From Aurelia coerulea (taxonomy: Eukaryota > Cnidaria > Scyphozoa > Semaeostomeae > Ulmaridae): a stretch of DNA of 64,000 nt. Below, piece by piece: positions 1 through 11,345 of this stretch. Made by a program: the position numbers and the translations under genes. Under the pieces are notes generated by a model. The model ran no database searches. It was not told the origin of the DNA and saw only the letters and a list, made by a program, of their open reading frames with translations. Within the stretch, counting starts at the first letter, position 1; each line of letters opens with the position of its first letter. The DNA lies in contig CM076962.1 of assembly GCA_039566865.1 (NCBI GenBank), forward strand, positions 8,426,743 to 8,490,742, in the 5' to 3' direction.

Positions 1-2
1 AA

Positions 3-1531
3 GAGGTTAGGAATCTAAATCCTAAAAAAGCTACAACGCACAAAAATATTCCTCCGAAAATTCTTAAATCCAATTCTGATGTATGTGTAGAACCTTTGAC
101 GAAAATATTTAATGATTGCATAGCAAATTCGTCCTTTCCTGATGAACTAAAGTGTGCGGATGTCACATCTCTTCCCAAGAATGGACCAACCAACTCTAGG
201 ACCAACTTTAGGCCAATTAGCGTTCTACCTACGGTCTCAAAGATGTTTGAAAGAATAATGGATAAACAGATAGTTGCTTATATTACACCCTTTTTATCAT
301 CACTTCTCTGTGGTTTTCGAAAATGTTACAGTTCCCAGCATGCTCTCATACGGCTCTTAGAAAAATTCAAAATTAGCCTTGATGAAGGTGGTAAAGCAGG
401 GGCTGTATTGATGGATCTGTCCAAGACATTTGATTGCATCAGACACGATCTTTTGATTGCAAAATTGCACGCCTACGGTTTCTCTCGCGAAGCATTGGCA
501 CTAATTAATGATTACCTCACAAATAGACAACAAAGAGTCAAAGTAAATGGGTCATTTAGTTCTTGGAAAAGCGTCACACGCGGTGGTCCTCAGGGGTCAG
601 TCTTAGGGCCTCTGTTATTCAACATATACATTAATGATCTTCTACTCTTCATTCAAAACTCAGATATATGTAATTATGCAGATGATACTACAATCTATGC
701 CTGCGATAAGAACCTGGACAATATAGCTCATAGGCTTGAAAATGACTGTAGTGTAGCTTTAGAATGGTTTGCCGACAACTTTATGAAATTAAATGCAGAT
801 AAATGCCATCTGTTGGTTCTTGGGCAGAGGTGTGATGATCCTGTTACTGTTAGGATTGGAAATGCTGATGTTGTAAATAGCTCCGAAGAGAAGCTACTCG
901 GAGTTCAAATTGATAGCAAACTTTCCTTCGGTAATCATGTTTCCAAAATGTGTCAAAAGGCTAGCAATAAACTTTATGCACTTGCTCGCATATCCCCTTA
1001 CATGGATCAGAGCAAACTAAGAACACTCATGAGGGCATTTATTACCAGTCAGTTTCAATACTGTCCTTTAATCTGGATGTTTCACAGCAGGCAGCTCAGC
1101 CAAAAAATTAACAAAATACAGGAAAGGGCTCTGAGAATTACTTATAAGGATACCGAATCTACTTATTGTGAGATATTAGAGAAGGACTGTGCCGTTGCGA
1201 TTCATGCAAAAAACTTGCAGTTACTTATGACTGAGATGTACAAAACAAAAAATAACCTGAGCCCTTCATTCATGCACGAAATTTTCTGCGAAAATGAAAG
1301 TCATTACAATTTGCGTAACAATAACGAATTCTTCCAACCTAGGGTGAGATCTGTCAACAACGGGACAGAAAGCATCCGATTTAAAGGTCCACAGCTGTGG
1401 CAAACGTTACCACCAACATACGAAATTCAGAATCTCTTTGTCAGTTTAAAACAAAAATAAAAAATTGGAACGGAGAAAATTGCCCATGTAAATTATGCCG
1501 CGTTTTTATTCCGAACTTGGGCTTTTTATGA
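3..1531 (+). pseudogene. CR1-like LINE reverse transcriptase, 5'-truncated copy
   Basis: Non-LTR retrotransposon ORF2 remnant; the enzyme would copy its own RNA into a nicked chromosomal site. The frame is open from base 3, so the window edge cuts the element and there is no true start here. RT blocks appear in order: the fingers block NFRPISVLP, a DLSKTFDC block (family usually Ala where this has Thr), GPQGSVLGPLLFNIYIND, and the catalytic NYADDTTIYA box (YADD codons 675-686). The C-terminal domain follows. Near 1432 a one-base shift sends the main frame to a premature stop at 1460; the other frame supplies the family's tail, with the short Cys cluster CPCKLC, ending at 1529-1531. The sequence closely resembles the better copy at 59013-62195 on the other strand. 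Dead copy. Confidence 0.93.
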
Positions 1532-1742
1532 TGATAATATTTGAATATCTGCTTTTATACACTTTTATGCTTTTATACTGTATACTTTTCATGAATTGTA
1601 AATATTTTATCCCCTTTTTTCTGATGTAAAATTTGTATTTTAAAATTTTAACTAACGTTGGAATTAATTAGCTGATTACTTTTAGCTATATTCTTATGTA
1701 TCCAACGGTAAAGAAATTGATAATAGTAATAATAATAATGAC
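1532..1742 (+). repeat. LINE 3' UTR ending in an (AAT)n tail
   Basis: AT-rich non-coding tail of the LINE just upstream. It ends in a run of AAT triplets at about 1723-1740. CR1-like elements commonly end in a short microsatellite rather than a long poly-A, which matches. Confidence 0.6.
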
Positions 1743-1831
1743 GTGTGCCCGGGCAGACGTCATCAAAGAGTGTCGTGCATTGGATGAAAAGACTTTATGA
1801 GAGTTTGCGGTGATGGCTCTCCCATAAGTAT

Positions 1832-1855
1832 TTATGTATGTATGTATGTATGTAT
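1832..1855. repeat. (ATGT)n microsatellite
   Basis: About six tandem TATG units. Confidence 0.85.
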
Positions 1856-2133
1856 CATTTTGCCACAATATTTACAATTATTTACAAGTTATATAATATA
1901 AAAATAGATACAATACAATAAATAATGTTAAAAACGTAAAGGAAAAACACCCCTAATCACAGTGGCAGGGATAGCATTAAAAGGTCAAGATGACCTTAAT
2001 TCCATAATGGTCCCCTTAGAGGTGCTGGTACAACGAAAAACGTAAAAAAAAAAAATACTAAACTGTAGTTTGTTTTCGGTATAAAACATGGTTTATAATA
2101 CCATACCATGATCGGGAGAGATGATGACAAGTC

Positions 2134-2968
2134 TTAATAGAAGACATATATGTCATCTTCCTCTTTTTGTATGTTTTGGAAAAAATTCTCTTTGATCTTA
2201 TGTTTGAATGTGTCGATATTGTTTGTTGATTTAATCTCTGATGAAAGACTATTCCATGTTTTGGGCCCTAGATAAGATAGACATTTTTGTCCAGCAGTAG
2301 TTTTGCGAAATGGAATATCCAATTTGAACTTGGACCTTCGTGTTGTTCGGCCCTGGTTGACTGGACGGAATATCTCAGCACTGTATGCTGGGGCAGTTTC
2401 TCTGAAAAACTTCATTATGTTGACACAGACACATTGATCCATCCTGTTCTTTGTAGGGAGCCAATCTATAGACTTGAATTCTGTGACCCCAATATGTGCT
2501 GTGTTTTTTAAATCGAGGTAAAAACGAATGCATTTGTTTTGTGCCGTCTGAATTTTTTTAGACAGCCTCTTATTCAACCCTGGATACCAAGAAGTGCATG
2601 CATAATCAAAATGAGGTTGAATAAGAGCATTTAAAAGCAACCTGCGAAGGGATTTATCCAGGAAGTTTTGTTTCCTGTATAGGAATTTTAGCTTGCCATT
2701 TATTTTTCCAAGCATCTTAGTCGCCATCGACTCCCCAGAGAGATTTTCATCTAGGACACATCCCAGATATGTGACTGTTGAATGTTGTTTAATCCTTATG
2801 TCACCTCTCCTAATGTCCAACTTTTCAAGTTCTTGCTTTTTTTTCTTTTTTTGTCCAAAGAGAATGGATTTGGTTTTGTCTTCTCCAAAGTGAATGCTTA
2901 GTTTGTTTTCTACAAACCAATCACAGAGGGAATTGAAATTTCTATTTAAATTGCTCTCTATTAGTTCA
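2134..2968 (-). pseudogene. LINE reverse transcriptase C-terminal fragment
   Basis: Minus-strand frame encoding the post-catalytic part of a non-LTR reverse transcriptase. It is open from about 2968 (after a stop) to 2134, so the ATG at 2820 is not a meaningful start. Visible blocks are WFVENKLSIHFGEDKT just after the lost YADD region, TVTYLGCVLDENLSGE, the FDYACTSWYPGLNKRLSKK block, and SYLGPKTWNSLSSEIKS near the end. No Cys-rich tail is present, so this is a different family from the copy at 3-1531. The 3' UTR probably runs down to about 1880. The 5' part, including the catalytic aspartates, is missing. Confidence 0.85.
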
Positions 2969-2969
2969 A

Positions 2970-3465
2970 TTTAATATGGCATTGCGGTTTGAAACCTTTC
3001 TTCTATGAAGGCGCGCTAAGACATAGGAATACAAGGAAGATGTATTCAAATAACACGAGGGATTAACAGAACAGAGTAGAAAACAAGACAAGAAAACAAG
3101 ACGAAGATCAAAACAAGGTAAATAAATACGTAATCAAAATATCCGTGTCCTAACACCCATGGTAAAATTAAAAGCATGGACATACTTGAAACTTCACATA
3201 ATTGCGAACAAGCACACAACTTCATAAAGAAACTGAACAAAGAAATCCCTTACTGATTCATGAGTTATCCATTCTCGAGGGTGCTCTCAGTGTTCATTTA
3301 TAATTGAAAGTATAATTCTGATAATGGCCTAGTCATTTTAGAAAAAGTAAGCAACCATCTTGCACACTTAAGAAGCATGACTGTGTTTTGACAGAAATCT
3401 ATATGAAAGTGTATGTTTAATGTTCAATCAAATTGTGTGTTTTTGCGTGTTTGTCAGCAATGCTT
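2970..3465. other. Unassigned AT-rich spacer
   Basis: I see no convincing coding sequence or repeat structure between the two LINE fragments. Short open frames here have no recognisable blocks. Confidence 0.5.
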
Positions 3466-4815
3466 TACACTAATATAACAATGATTTTCACTAATATAAC
3501 AGACAGTCTGGATATAGCTCCTACATTTAGAGAGGTTCATGAGGTGGCAGAGGACACTACGATCGAACAATTGACAACTATGGCAATTCAAAAATTTAAT
3601 ACGCACCCCAGTATTATAGCAATCAAACAGAAATATGAAACCAGTGGCGATAAATTTGAATTTCCTCATGTAAACCCATGGGAGGTCAAAAAACAACTTG
3701 ATTCTTTAAATGTAAAGAAATCGCACTGTGGAATTATTCCAACATTCTTGCTCAAAGCTACCAAAAATGTCATTTGCCCTTCCCTGACAGACTGTATAAA
3801 CTGTGCCATCCACGAGTCAGCCTTTCCGGATAAACTAAAAGAAGCTGATATATCCTCAATATTCAAAAAGGACGAGGCAACTCTTAAAGAACATTATAGG
3901 CCCCTAAGTGTTCTTCCTTCAACATCTAAGATTTATGAGAGACTCTTCTCAAATCATCTCTCTGCGTTTCGTGAAGGATATAGCACCCCGCACTCTTTAA
4001 TCAGAGTAATTGAAAAATGGAGGAAGTGTTTGGATTCATCTGGAATAGTAGGAACTATATTGATGGGTTTGTCAAAAGCGTTTGACTGCTTGCCTCATGA
4101 TCTTCTATTTGCTAAGCTGGAGGCCTATGGATTCAGTGTAAATAGCCTGTGCTTGATCTATAGCTATCTAAAAAATAGGATGCAAAGGGTTAAAATTGGG
4201 TCGGTAAAGGGCTCACAACAAATCGTTAGAGCGGGAATCCCACAGGGTTCTGTTTTGGGACCAGTATTATTTAATATATTCATCAATGACATCTTTCTTT
4301 TAAGATTAGACTCAGACTTGTTCCATTTTTGCAGATGATACCACACTCTATGCGTGTGGCTGTAGTCTGGACGAAATTGTCCCAAGGCTGGAAAATGACC
4401 TTAGCGCACTTATAGAATGGTTTGTTGAAAACGGAATGGTAGCAAACCCTGGCAAATTTCAAGTGATGTTTCTTGGATTGAAAGAAAAAAATACCTTGCG
4501 TCTCAACATCAATGATAACAAAATACTAACTACGAATAAGGTTAAAGTGTTGGGCATAGAGTTTGACAACGCGTTGACTTTCACTGCCCATCTACAAAAT
4601 TTGTGCTCCAAGGTAAATAGAAAGATAAATGCCTTCTCAAGGCTAAATACTTATATCTCAAGACCACAGGCCATGTTGATATGTAATGCCGTAATACTGT
4701 CCAATTTCAACTATTGCCCGTTGATCTGGCTTTTTTTTACGAAAGCTGCTAATAACGAAATAAACCGCACACACAAACGTGCACTAAGGATCCTCTTCAA
4801 GGACTAAGACTCTTT
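3466..4815 (+). pseudogene. CR1-like LINE reverse transcriptase, left part of a split copy
   Basis: Plus-strand ORF2 fragment starting in the linker (block NITDSLDI) and running through the RT. It keeps HYRPLSVLPSTSKIYERL, GLSKAFDCLPHDLL and AGIPQGSVLGPVLFNIFIND. A shift near 4325 moves the reading to the second frame, which holds FADDTTLYACG (codons from 4328) and continues to RALRILFKD and a stop at 4805. The fingers carry a small deletion: the residues normally between NHL and FREGY are gone near 3955. The element continues at 7081 in the same orientation, after a minus-strand LINE insertion. The left piece breaks off inside codons for Asp-Ser and the right piece resumes with Ser-Ser-Val. 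Confidence 0.92.
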
Positions 4816-4950
4816 TGTTTGTTTGTCAACTAATTTTACATCGAATATATACATCTAGCTTACTATGTACAAATATACAAAGTAAACTAATCTAAATCGA
4901 TGAATATATAATACAGTATTTTGATAAACTAACGAAATTAAATAAAAAGA

Positions 4951-5199
4951 CTAATCTCCAGACACATATTGACAAGCACTACATTTACAATTCGGGCCAT
5001 CCCATTTTTTAATCATAGTTTTAAAGCTATTTAGATTTTCTGCCGATTTTATTTCATTTGACAACCCATTCCAGATTTGAGGTCCTAATGATCGAAGGCT
5101 ATTGGAACCAAATGTGACTTGATTTGGTCTATAATGCTGTAAGCCATTGGAGTTTCGTAATGGGTAATGAGAAGGTTTTATTTTGAAAATGTCATGCAT
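4951..5199 (-). pseudogene. LINE ORF2 C-terminal tail, frame-shifted
   Basis: Continuation of the upstream 605-codon frame. It begins at the conserved NPSFMHDIFKIK block and runs through SLGPQIWNGLSNEIKSA to a three-cysteine tail (CKCSAC). The three-Cys end is typical of this CR1-like group and also occurs, with variations, at about 1480, 7420, 43990 and 59030 in this window. Confidence 0.88.
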
Positions 5200-5210
5200 G
5201 AAGGAGGGGT

Positions 5211-7028
5211 TTAAATTTTAACTCTTAGACGGGAAACATGCATAGTACACTTCTCTGACTTCGAAAGTAAATCGCTATACGAGCTAATGTGATCATTGTG
5301 TAAGAATTTAAGGGCGCGTTCTTGAATCTTTTCAATCTTTTGCAAAGATTTAGCTGACGAGAAGTACCATACAAGAGGGCAATAATCAAAATTTGAATAT
5401 ACAAAGCTTTGGACAAGAATCTTCTTTTCATTAAAGCCAATAAATTGTTTGAGCCTTTCTAAAACATTTAGTTGTGATGCAGCTTTTCTGCAAAGTTCGG
5501 AGATATGCTGTTCAAAGTTCAGTTTATAATCTAGTTGAATGCCTAGCAATTTGACCGTTTCTTCCGATTTGACAATTTTTCCTTGGATGTTGAAATTTTC
5601 TCCACTTGTATTCGTTTGATCCTTTCTAATAAGGAGTGCATGACATTTTTCTGGATTAGCTATCATTTGATTTTGTTTTAGCCAAGTCAAAGCAACTCCA
5701 GCTTCTTCTTCCAACACCTCTACCAAATTTGATAGTGTCTTGGAAAAATAAGCTAAAGTATTGTCATCAGCATAGTTATGTAATGTTGCTTGTTTGATGA
5801 ATAAAAATAGATCGTTTATGTAAAAGTTGAATAGAATAGGGCCTAAAACAGAGCCTTGGGGTACCCCTGATAAAATAGTTTGGAAAGAACTATACATATT
5901 ATTGATTCTAACAGACTGTTTACGCCGTTTCAGGTAAGAATATATAAGGACCAGAGCATTTTCATCCAAGCCATAAGCTTGTAGTTTGGCTATAAGTAAG
6001 TCGTGTGGAATACAATCAAACGCTTTCGACAAATCCATTAGGATAGCCCCTACAATATTATCATTATCGAGTTTAACCCTCCATTCTTCAATCATTCTTA
6101 TCAATACATGTTGTGTGCCATATGATTTTCTATAGGCAGCGATGAAGAGCGAAAGGGTTTCATCTAAGTATGGGATAAGTTGGTTTTTCAATATCTTTTC
6201 ATAGATTTTGGAGAAAATATTGAGTATACTGACTGGACGAAAGTTTCGTTCAACGTTACGATTTGCCTCTCCTTTATCTAAAGGACATACAGCGGCGCGC
6301 TTCCCATTATTTGGAAACCTATGGCTTCGTATACTGCTATTAATAGCATCTGTTAAGGGAAGTGCAAGCTCACCTGCAGCTAACAGCACCAGTTTTGGTG
6401 GTATTTGATCTTCACCCGTGCATTTCCTACCGTCCAAAGACTTTAGTTGTTCCCTAACTTTACAAGCTTCTACCTCGTGAAAAGAAAATGACTTGAAACT
6501 ATTTTCAGGATTTTGAATGATAGCTAAAATACTCGGATGATTTTCGTATTCTTCAAGAATCAACCTAATGATTTGCCGATCATCATCAGTTGCAACCGTA
6601 TCTGCAATGCTGCAAGGTTTTACACCGCTAGATTTTTCTACAATGTTGATGTAGTGATCGTTAAAGATCTCGGTTAGCTCTTTATCCTCAGTTACAATTG
6701 CATTATTTTTAACTAAGGAAATATCACTACCAGCTAAGCCTCCTTTGTTAGAGAGGAAAGGTTTAACAAGATTCCAGAAAGCACGATTTGATACCAGTCC
6801 ATTTTCTGTTGCTTGTTTGAAATGCTGTTTAATTGCCTTTTTTCTCAAGGAAACACATTTATTTCTTTGGCTTTTAAAATTAAGTTCATTTTGTTTTGTA
6901 GGATTTTTGTTGTACTTTTTCTTTAGCCTAGTTCTGGTATAAATTCCCTTTTTTAACTCCCGATTCATGAAAGGAGCGCTATTTCCCCGCAGCACTTTCG
7001 TTTTTAGAGGGGCATGTTTATCGACCAA
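5211..7028 (-). pseudogene. LINE ORF2 main frame (linker plus reverse transcriptase)
   Basis: An uninterrupted frame of about 605 codons encoding the linker and RT. The first codon in frame near 7028 is TTG and the frame continues upstream to about 7079, so no natural start is present. Blocks in order: NFRPVSILNIFSKIYEKIL, AYRKSYGTQHVLIRMIEEW, ILMDLSKAFDCIPHDLLIAK, SGVPQGSVLGPILFNFYIND, NYADDNTLAYFS, VKLLGIQLDYKLNFEQHI, FDYCPLVWYFSSAKSLQKI. It stops early at RLRVKI (5211). A deletion of roughly 35 bases removes the expected IEIYKT region, and the remaining C-terminus lies in another frame at 4951-5199. Catalytic YADD is intact, so this copy decayed only near its end. Confidence 0.92.
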
Positions 7029-7080
7029 TTTTCGAAAAGTGCAGACAAGATTATCGTAAGCTTGGTCAGGATCCTTAGGA

Positions 7081-7430
7081 ACTCTTCCGTTGATGAGTTA
7101 CTGGAGAAAAGTGAAAGCATGAAAATACATGTTCAAAATCTCCAGAAACTGATGATCGAAATTTACAAAACAATGAACAACTTGAACCCCTCATATATTT
7201 GGGAATTTCATGAAGAAAAGGTTGTGAAATACGACCTACGAACAAAAAATTTATGTCGATTGCCAAAAACACGAACAACAAAATTTGGAATAGAGTCATT
7301 ATCCTTTAGAGGAAGCCTCCTTTGGAACACCCTTAGTGACCAGATAAAAGCACTTTCAAAAGTCACAGCTTTCAAAAGAGCGATCAAGCACTGGCTTGGC
7401 GATAAGTATAATTGCCGGATTTGTAAATAG
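7081..7430 (+). pseudogene. CR1-like LINE ORF2 C-terminus, right part of the split copy
   Basis: Plus-strand frame that completes the element broken at 4815. From Ser-Ser-Val it reads DELLEKSESMKIHVQNLQK, then the IYKTMNNLNPSY block, GIESLSFRGSLLWNTLSDQ and the Cys-rich end NCRICK, stopping at 7428-7430. The apparent start at 7014 is an artefact: bases before about 7080 belong to the inserted minus-strand element. A 3' UTR follows to about 7557. Confidence 0.9.
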
Positions 7431-7557
7431 CCAGAATTGTAAATTTGTATATTTTCTATTAAAGTTGTTTTTGTGAATAGTTGGTATAAATTAGTGATTA
7501 TATTACTATTGTAAAAAGACCAACTTTAAATAAGATTATTATCATTATCATTATCAT
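7431..7557 (+). repeat. LINE 3' UTR with (ATTATC)n tail
   Basis: AT-rich tail of the split LINE ending in repeated ATTATC units at about 7530-7557, a microsatellite 3' end as expected for this family. Confidence 0.65.
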
Positions 7558-7941
7558 TACAATTGCAGCAATTGTCATGTTTTACAATTTGACATTATGA
7601 TTCACCATCGTTAATGCTGGTTTTGACCTGGGTTCAATTGTGAAGTTTACTGATTTTTAACTCTACAAACTAGTCACCAAAATTACTGGAAAGTATATTA
7701 AATTTAATCTAATTATTGCAGATTAGAATAAAACTAATCCTTGTATAATGAGTATGAAAGGGTTTGCATTAGGATTTTTCAAATCTGTTGCGTTTTTTTT
7801 GGGACACCTGGTACTTCGATCTTTTGGCTGTCAAGTAAATATTGATTCATTCGAATCCATCCAGTATTCTTGGTGCACGAATTTTCAAAAGTGGGAACTT
7901 TTTTCTGGTTCACCCAGTAAATGTTTAAATTCTATCATTAG
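7558..7941 (+). other. Probable intron ending in an AG acceptor
   Basis: Sequence before the long open frame. It has no RT blocks. The base pair AG at 7940-7941, inside CATTAG, immediately precedes the long coding frame, which meets a stop codon shortly upstream. The pyrimidine tract is weak, so the acceptor is plausible rather than certain. Confidence 0.45.
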
Positions 7942-10220
7942 GTGATGGCAACCATGAATATAGCAGTGATAATGTCGAAGTTGATGGAATCGTAGACCAA
8001 GCACATCTGGCGCACACAAACAACCCTGCAATTGATCAAGTTGTTGAGGTTCTCGTCCAGCCTCAAGGTGGCCATGGGGATACTACCATTTCTTTAACTA
8101 CATCAGAAGTTGCACCAGGTGAGCATGAGACGTATGTAAGTACCAGCAATGCAATTGAGGGCACAGATGTGTTTCAAAATAGAGATGCAACTGGCCTTAT
8201 CACACCGAGCTCTTCAGATCTTCAGCAACAAGCTGTGGGTGCACATAATGTCATACCAATTGGCAATGCCAACTTATCAGGGCTTGCAAATATTCTACAA
8301 AACCCTGAAGTATTAGCCGCTATTAATGCCGCTGCAGCGTCTAACAAATTCATTGTCATCGGGCCAGTTGGGATGCTGTCAGGCTCAACTGCTGGGGCGA
8401 CTAACACAGTGTCAATCGCCACTGCATATTCTGGCTCAGGAGGTGTTAATCCAACTAGCTCTGATAGTGAGGTATCTGTAAGCTTCAGTTCATCAGAAGC
8501 CGTAGCAAGTATTGCAAATGCTCCTACTTCCATAGGAAATGATAACCTTATGCAAATTTCTGCTGTCAATCATATGGAACCTGGGCTTACTGCATCATGT
8601 GATGTGGAGATGATTGCTGCTGATACATCCCAGGATGCAGCAGTTGGTATTGCAAATATCAGTAGCGATGATACTGGCAACATTGTACAGAGCAGTGTTT
8701 CAAGTGGCAGCAATGGTATGTTTCAATCAGAGTCAAATCCAATGAGGAATGATCAGCCTTGTAATAGCCTTCATGACAACACTGATGATGTGGTGGTCCA
8801 GTGTGTTTCTGGTGATGTTGCAGACTCGCAAGTCGTTTCGAGTCAAGGTGGGACAAGTATTCATCGTAATGCTGAGGGAGAGGTCAGCAGCTCTGCATGT
8901 GCTAAAGGCAAAGCAAGAGAAAATGTAATGGCAGAGATTACAAATGACGATGCTGAGAGCAATTTTGTTCAAAGCTCCAATGGAATATCGTCAGGACCTA
9001 GAGTTGTATCTGGTGACCAAGAAGAGGGCTTTGTATTTCCTAATTCTGCATCATTTTCTTCAAATGAAGGACTTGTCACTCAATCAAATAGCAAGGCTGC
9101 GGGGAGTTTTATCAACAGTGCAGGTGGGGCAATATACTATGCCGTGCAGCAGGGTGGCAATGAAGTGTTAGTGTCGGCTGCTCAACCTAGCGGTAATTCT
9201 TTGGTCCATTCAGTAAATGAGGCGGCGCAGCAGTTTATCGTTACTATGGATGATCAGCTAGTTTCTTCCAGTCCTTCCACGACAGCCTTGGCTAGCACGA
9301 GTTTAATTGCATCGAGTGAGATATCTGGAACTGGGCAGTCAATGGTAATGGTTACTGCCGATGGGCAAAATTACTTTACTGCCATGAATCTTCCTGACGA
9401 TCTTACACAGGGTGGCCCGCACCAAATCATTCTCACTCCAGCCGGGCAGAATAATCTTGCCGTTCAACCATCTGCACAGATAAACTCTATCGTTGACATG
9501 GTTCAGAGTCAGTCAACCTCCAACGCAATTCCTACATCCTGCTTCCAAGAATGTACAGCCGGAAGTCACTTCCAAGAACATTCAGGTGGAAGTAATGCCG
9601 AACGTTGTCAAGCTACTGACATCAAGGAACTACAAGGCATGGATATAGGAGACTTCACAGTGACTGATTCTACATCAAGGGTTCGTGCTAATTCTAGTAC
9701 TGCAGGTGGACACCTTGTAGATTATACAGATGTATCTGAATCAGAGTCTCGCCTTGAAGTATCTGGATCACATGCTCTCAGTGCAGATTCGATGCAACCT
9801 AACTCAGCACATACAGTATCTGCAGAATCGATTGTTGACTCGCAAATTGATTCAAATATAGTATCTCCAGATGCTTTCCCTGCAGATGCATCAGTTGAAG
9901 AAGAAACGCCCTGTAACTACTCTCGCGCGTCAATGGGTAATAGCTATGCCGCGCAGCAGTCTGCATTTGTAGACGAAACAAGCGTCACTGCTGCATCATC
10001 TAATGTCAATGCCGATTCGTTGGTATCAGGGACAGAAAACTTTGTATCAAGTAACTTGCAAAGCAAAGACCCATCAGAGCTTCAGAGAACTGGAGTTACA
10101 TCGTCCAATTTTTATGACAATAATGCTGAGTCCACGACTGTTTCTGGCAACTTATCTCAAATCGAGAAGATTGAAGGTGATCACGGCGACTCACAGGTTA
10201 CGACATCCTTGCAAATATAG
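7942..10220 (+). CDS. Terminal exon of a host gene: Ser/Asn/Val-rich, transactivation-like protein
   Basis: Open for about 760 codons from the putative acceptor at 7942 to TAG at 10218-10220. This is by far the longest frame not resembling a transposon. An in-frame GTG at 8169 is not a convincing start, because coding-like sequence continues upstream (for example DQVVEVLVQPQGG). The protein is rich in Ser, Asn, Gln, Val, Thr, Gly and Ala, and acidic, with few hydrophobic clusters and almost no Lys, Cys or aromatic residues. Local patches such as FIVIGPVGMLSG, SMVMVTADGQNYFTAMNLPD and HQIILTPAGQN resemble the low-complexity activation regions of transcription factors. I see no DNA-binding domain; it would be encoded by exons outside or upstream. 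I cannot name the gene. An alternative is a gene fragment carried by an element. Confidence 0.6.
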
Positions 10221-10600
10221 CTGCAATTATATTAACTTGAAGATATGTTCGCTTACCATTTGACCAAAAGCTGAAAGAGACAACAGCAGTTGAAAATCGC
10301 TTATCTCAAACCAGATGTTTCGTCGCGGTGATAGGCTATAAATGCATCATTTCTTGTAAACACATGTTTTATAGAAAAACAAACCTCAATTTTACGAGTT
10401 TAAAGTGCAACCCTGTCACCAGTTTCCTTTATACGGAACAGACAAAGAACATTTTGAAGCAACGTGAATCTTCTTTAAAACCTATTTGCCTTCCATTCTC
10501 ATACTTGAAAAGCGATCGTCGAATTTGCTAAAGATTTTTTTATAAGAAACCATCATTTTTAAAGGTTACGTTACATGTTTGTAACACGATATTTGGTTTT
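10221..10600 (+). other. 3' flank or 3' UTR of the host exon
   Basis: Non-coding AT-rich sequence after the stop. I do not see a clear AATAAA signal before the LINE tail at about 10600. Confidence 0.35.
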
Positions 10601-10965
10601 CTTTTTTCTTTTTTTATGGCGTAAGTGAGCATAGCCACTACAAGTGTGGCTCTTCAGCTCTAAAAATTAGATACAAAACTATTTTACAAAGTTAAAGCAA
10701 TTACCTGAAAAACAATTAATAAGCATATTACAAAGTCAAATTCAATAAGTTAAAAAGATTTTAGTTCAATGAGTCCTTTGCTTTCTTCGTCAAGAATGTC
10801 TTAACATCACTACAAAACTTGTTATAATAATTTGTCTCCTGTTTGATATCACCAGGAAGAGCATTGTAGCTAACAAGGGCAGATTTTGTAACAATAGGAT
10901 CTTTGGTTTGTTTACATATGACGTCATCTTGGTTGACTAGCCAATCAGAGAGCTCTAGTTCTATC
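10601..10965 (-). pseudogene. LINE 3' end with poly-A-like tail
   Basis: On the minus strand a short frame ends with SALVSYNALPGDIKQ and VKTFLTKK, the kind of C-terminal block (Tyr-Asn-x-Leu-Pro) that closes many LINE reverse transcriptases. About 150 bases of 3' UTR follow, then an A-rich tail at about 10601-10615. Only the extreme C-terminus survives. The rest of the frame, toward 11057, overlaps the inverted repeat described separately. Confidence 0.55.
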
Positions 10966-11345
10966 ACGTGATCTGATGATAATGACGGAAGGAGGGGTTT
11001 GCTGTGGGGAAAACCACACCCTCGTTTTTTCCTCGTGACGAAATTATACTTTTGCAAAAACTCAAACTTTTTTGCACACGTATAGAACGATAAATTTCAC
11101 ATATGTTTATATTGGCACTAAGCTCTGCGTCTTCTGCTCTTCGCGCGATCGTTCGCTCTTGACTCCCATTTTTGCACGTCTTCCACACCCCTCCGACGGC
11201 TATGTCCAAACCCAACAAATCACACTTCTCGATCAAAAACAACAGTGTGACATTAATTTGTCCTGCCATTAGATGAAAGAAAATTTCAGAAAAGGGTTTT
11301 CAAATGTTTGAAAATCAATTTTCATCATCAACTTTCCGAATCGGT
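10850..11345 (-). repeat. Inverted repeat arm A (~0.5 kb)
   Basis: The reverse complement of this stretch recurs at 12635-13130 with high similarity, including TGATCACGTGAT-like and GACGTCATATGTAAAC patches and the GATCGAGAAGTGTGATTTG segment. It reads through part of the LINE C-terminal coding (block VICKQTKDP). It is either an arm of one large foldback element with a ~1.3 kb centre or one of two independent insertions in opposite orientation. Confidence 0.8.

Larger units (their letters stand above)
4816..7080 (-). mobile_element. CR1-like LINE inserted in antisense into another LINE
   Basis: A 5'-truncated non-LTR element, about 2.26 kb, on the minus strand. Coding starts at the right-hand edge in the endonuclease-RT linker (VDKHAPLKTKVLRGN), includes the whole RT and C-terminal domain, and ends in a 3' UTR at 4816-4950. 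Both flanks belong to one plus-strand LINE, so the insertion is younger than its host. The flanks share ACTCTT within a longer imperfect match (left ...TAAGACTCTT, right ...TAGGAACTCTT), a likely decayed target-site duplication. The 5' truncation is the usual outcome of incomplete target-primed reverse transcription. Confidence 0.9.

Noticed and set aside
8222..8569. Antisense frame within the host exon
   Set aside because: Shadow of the long plus-strand coding frame.
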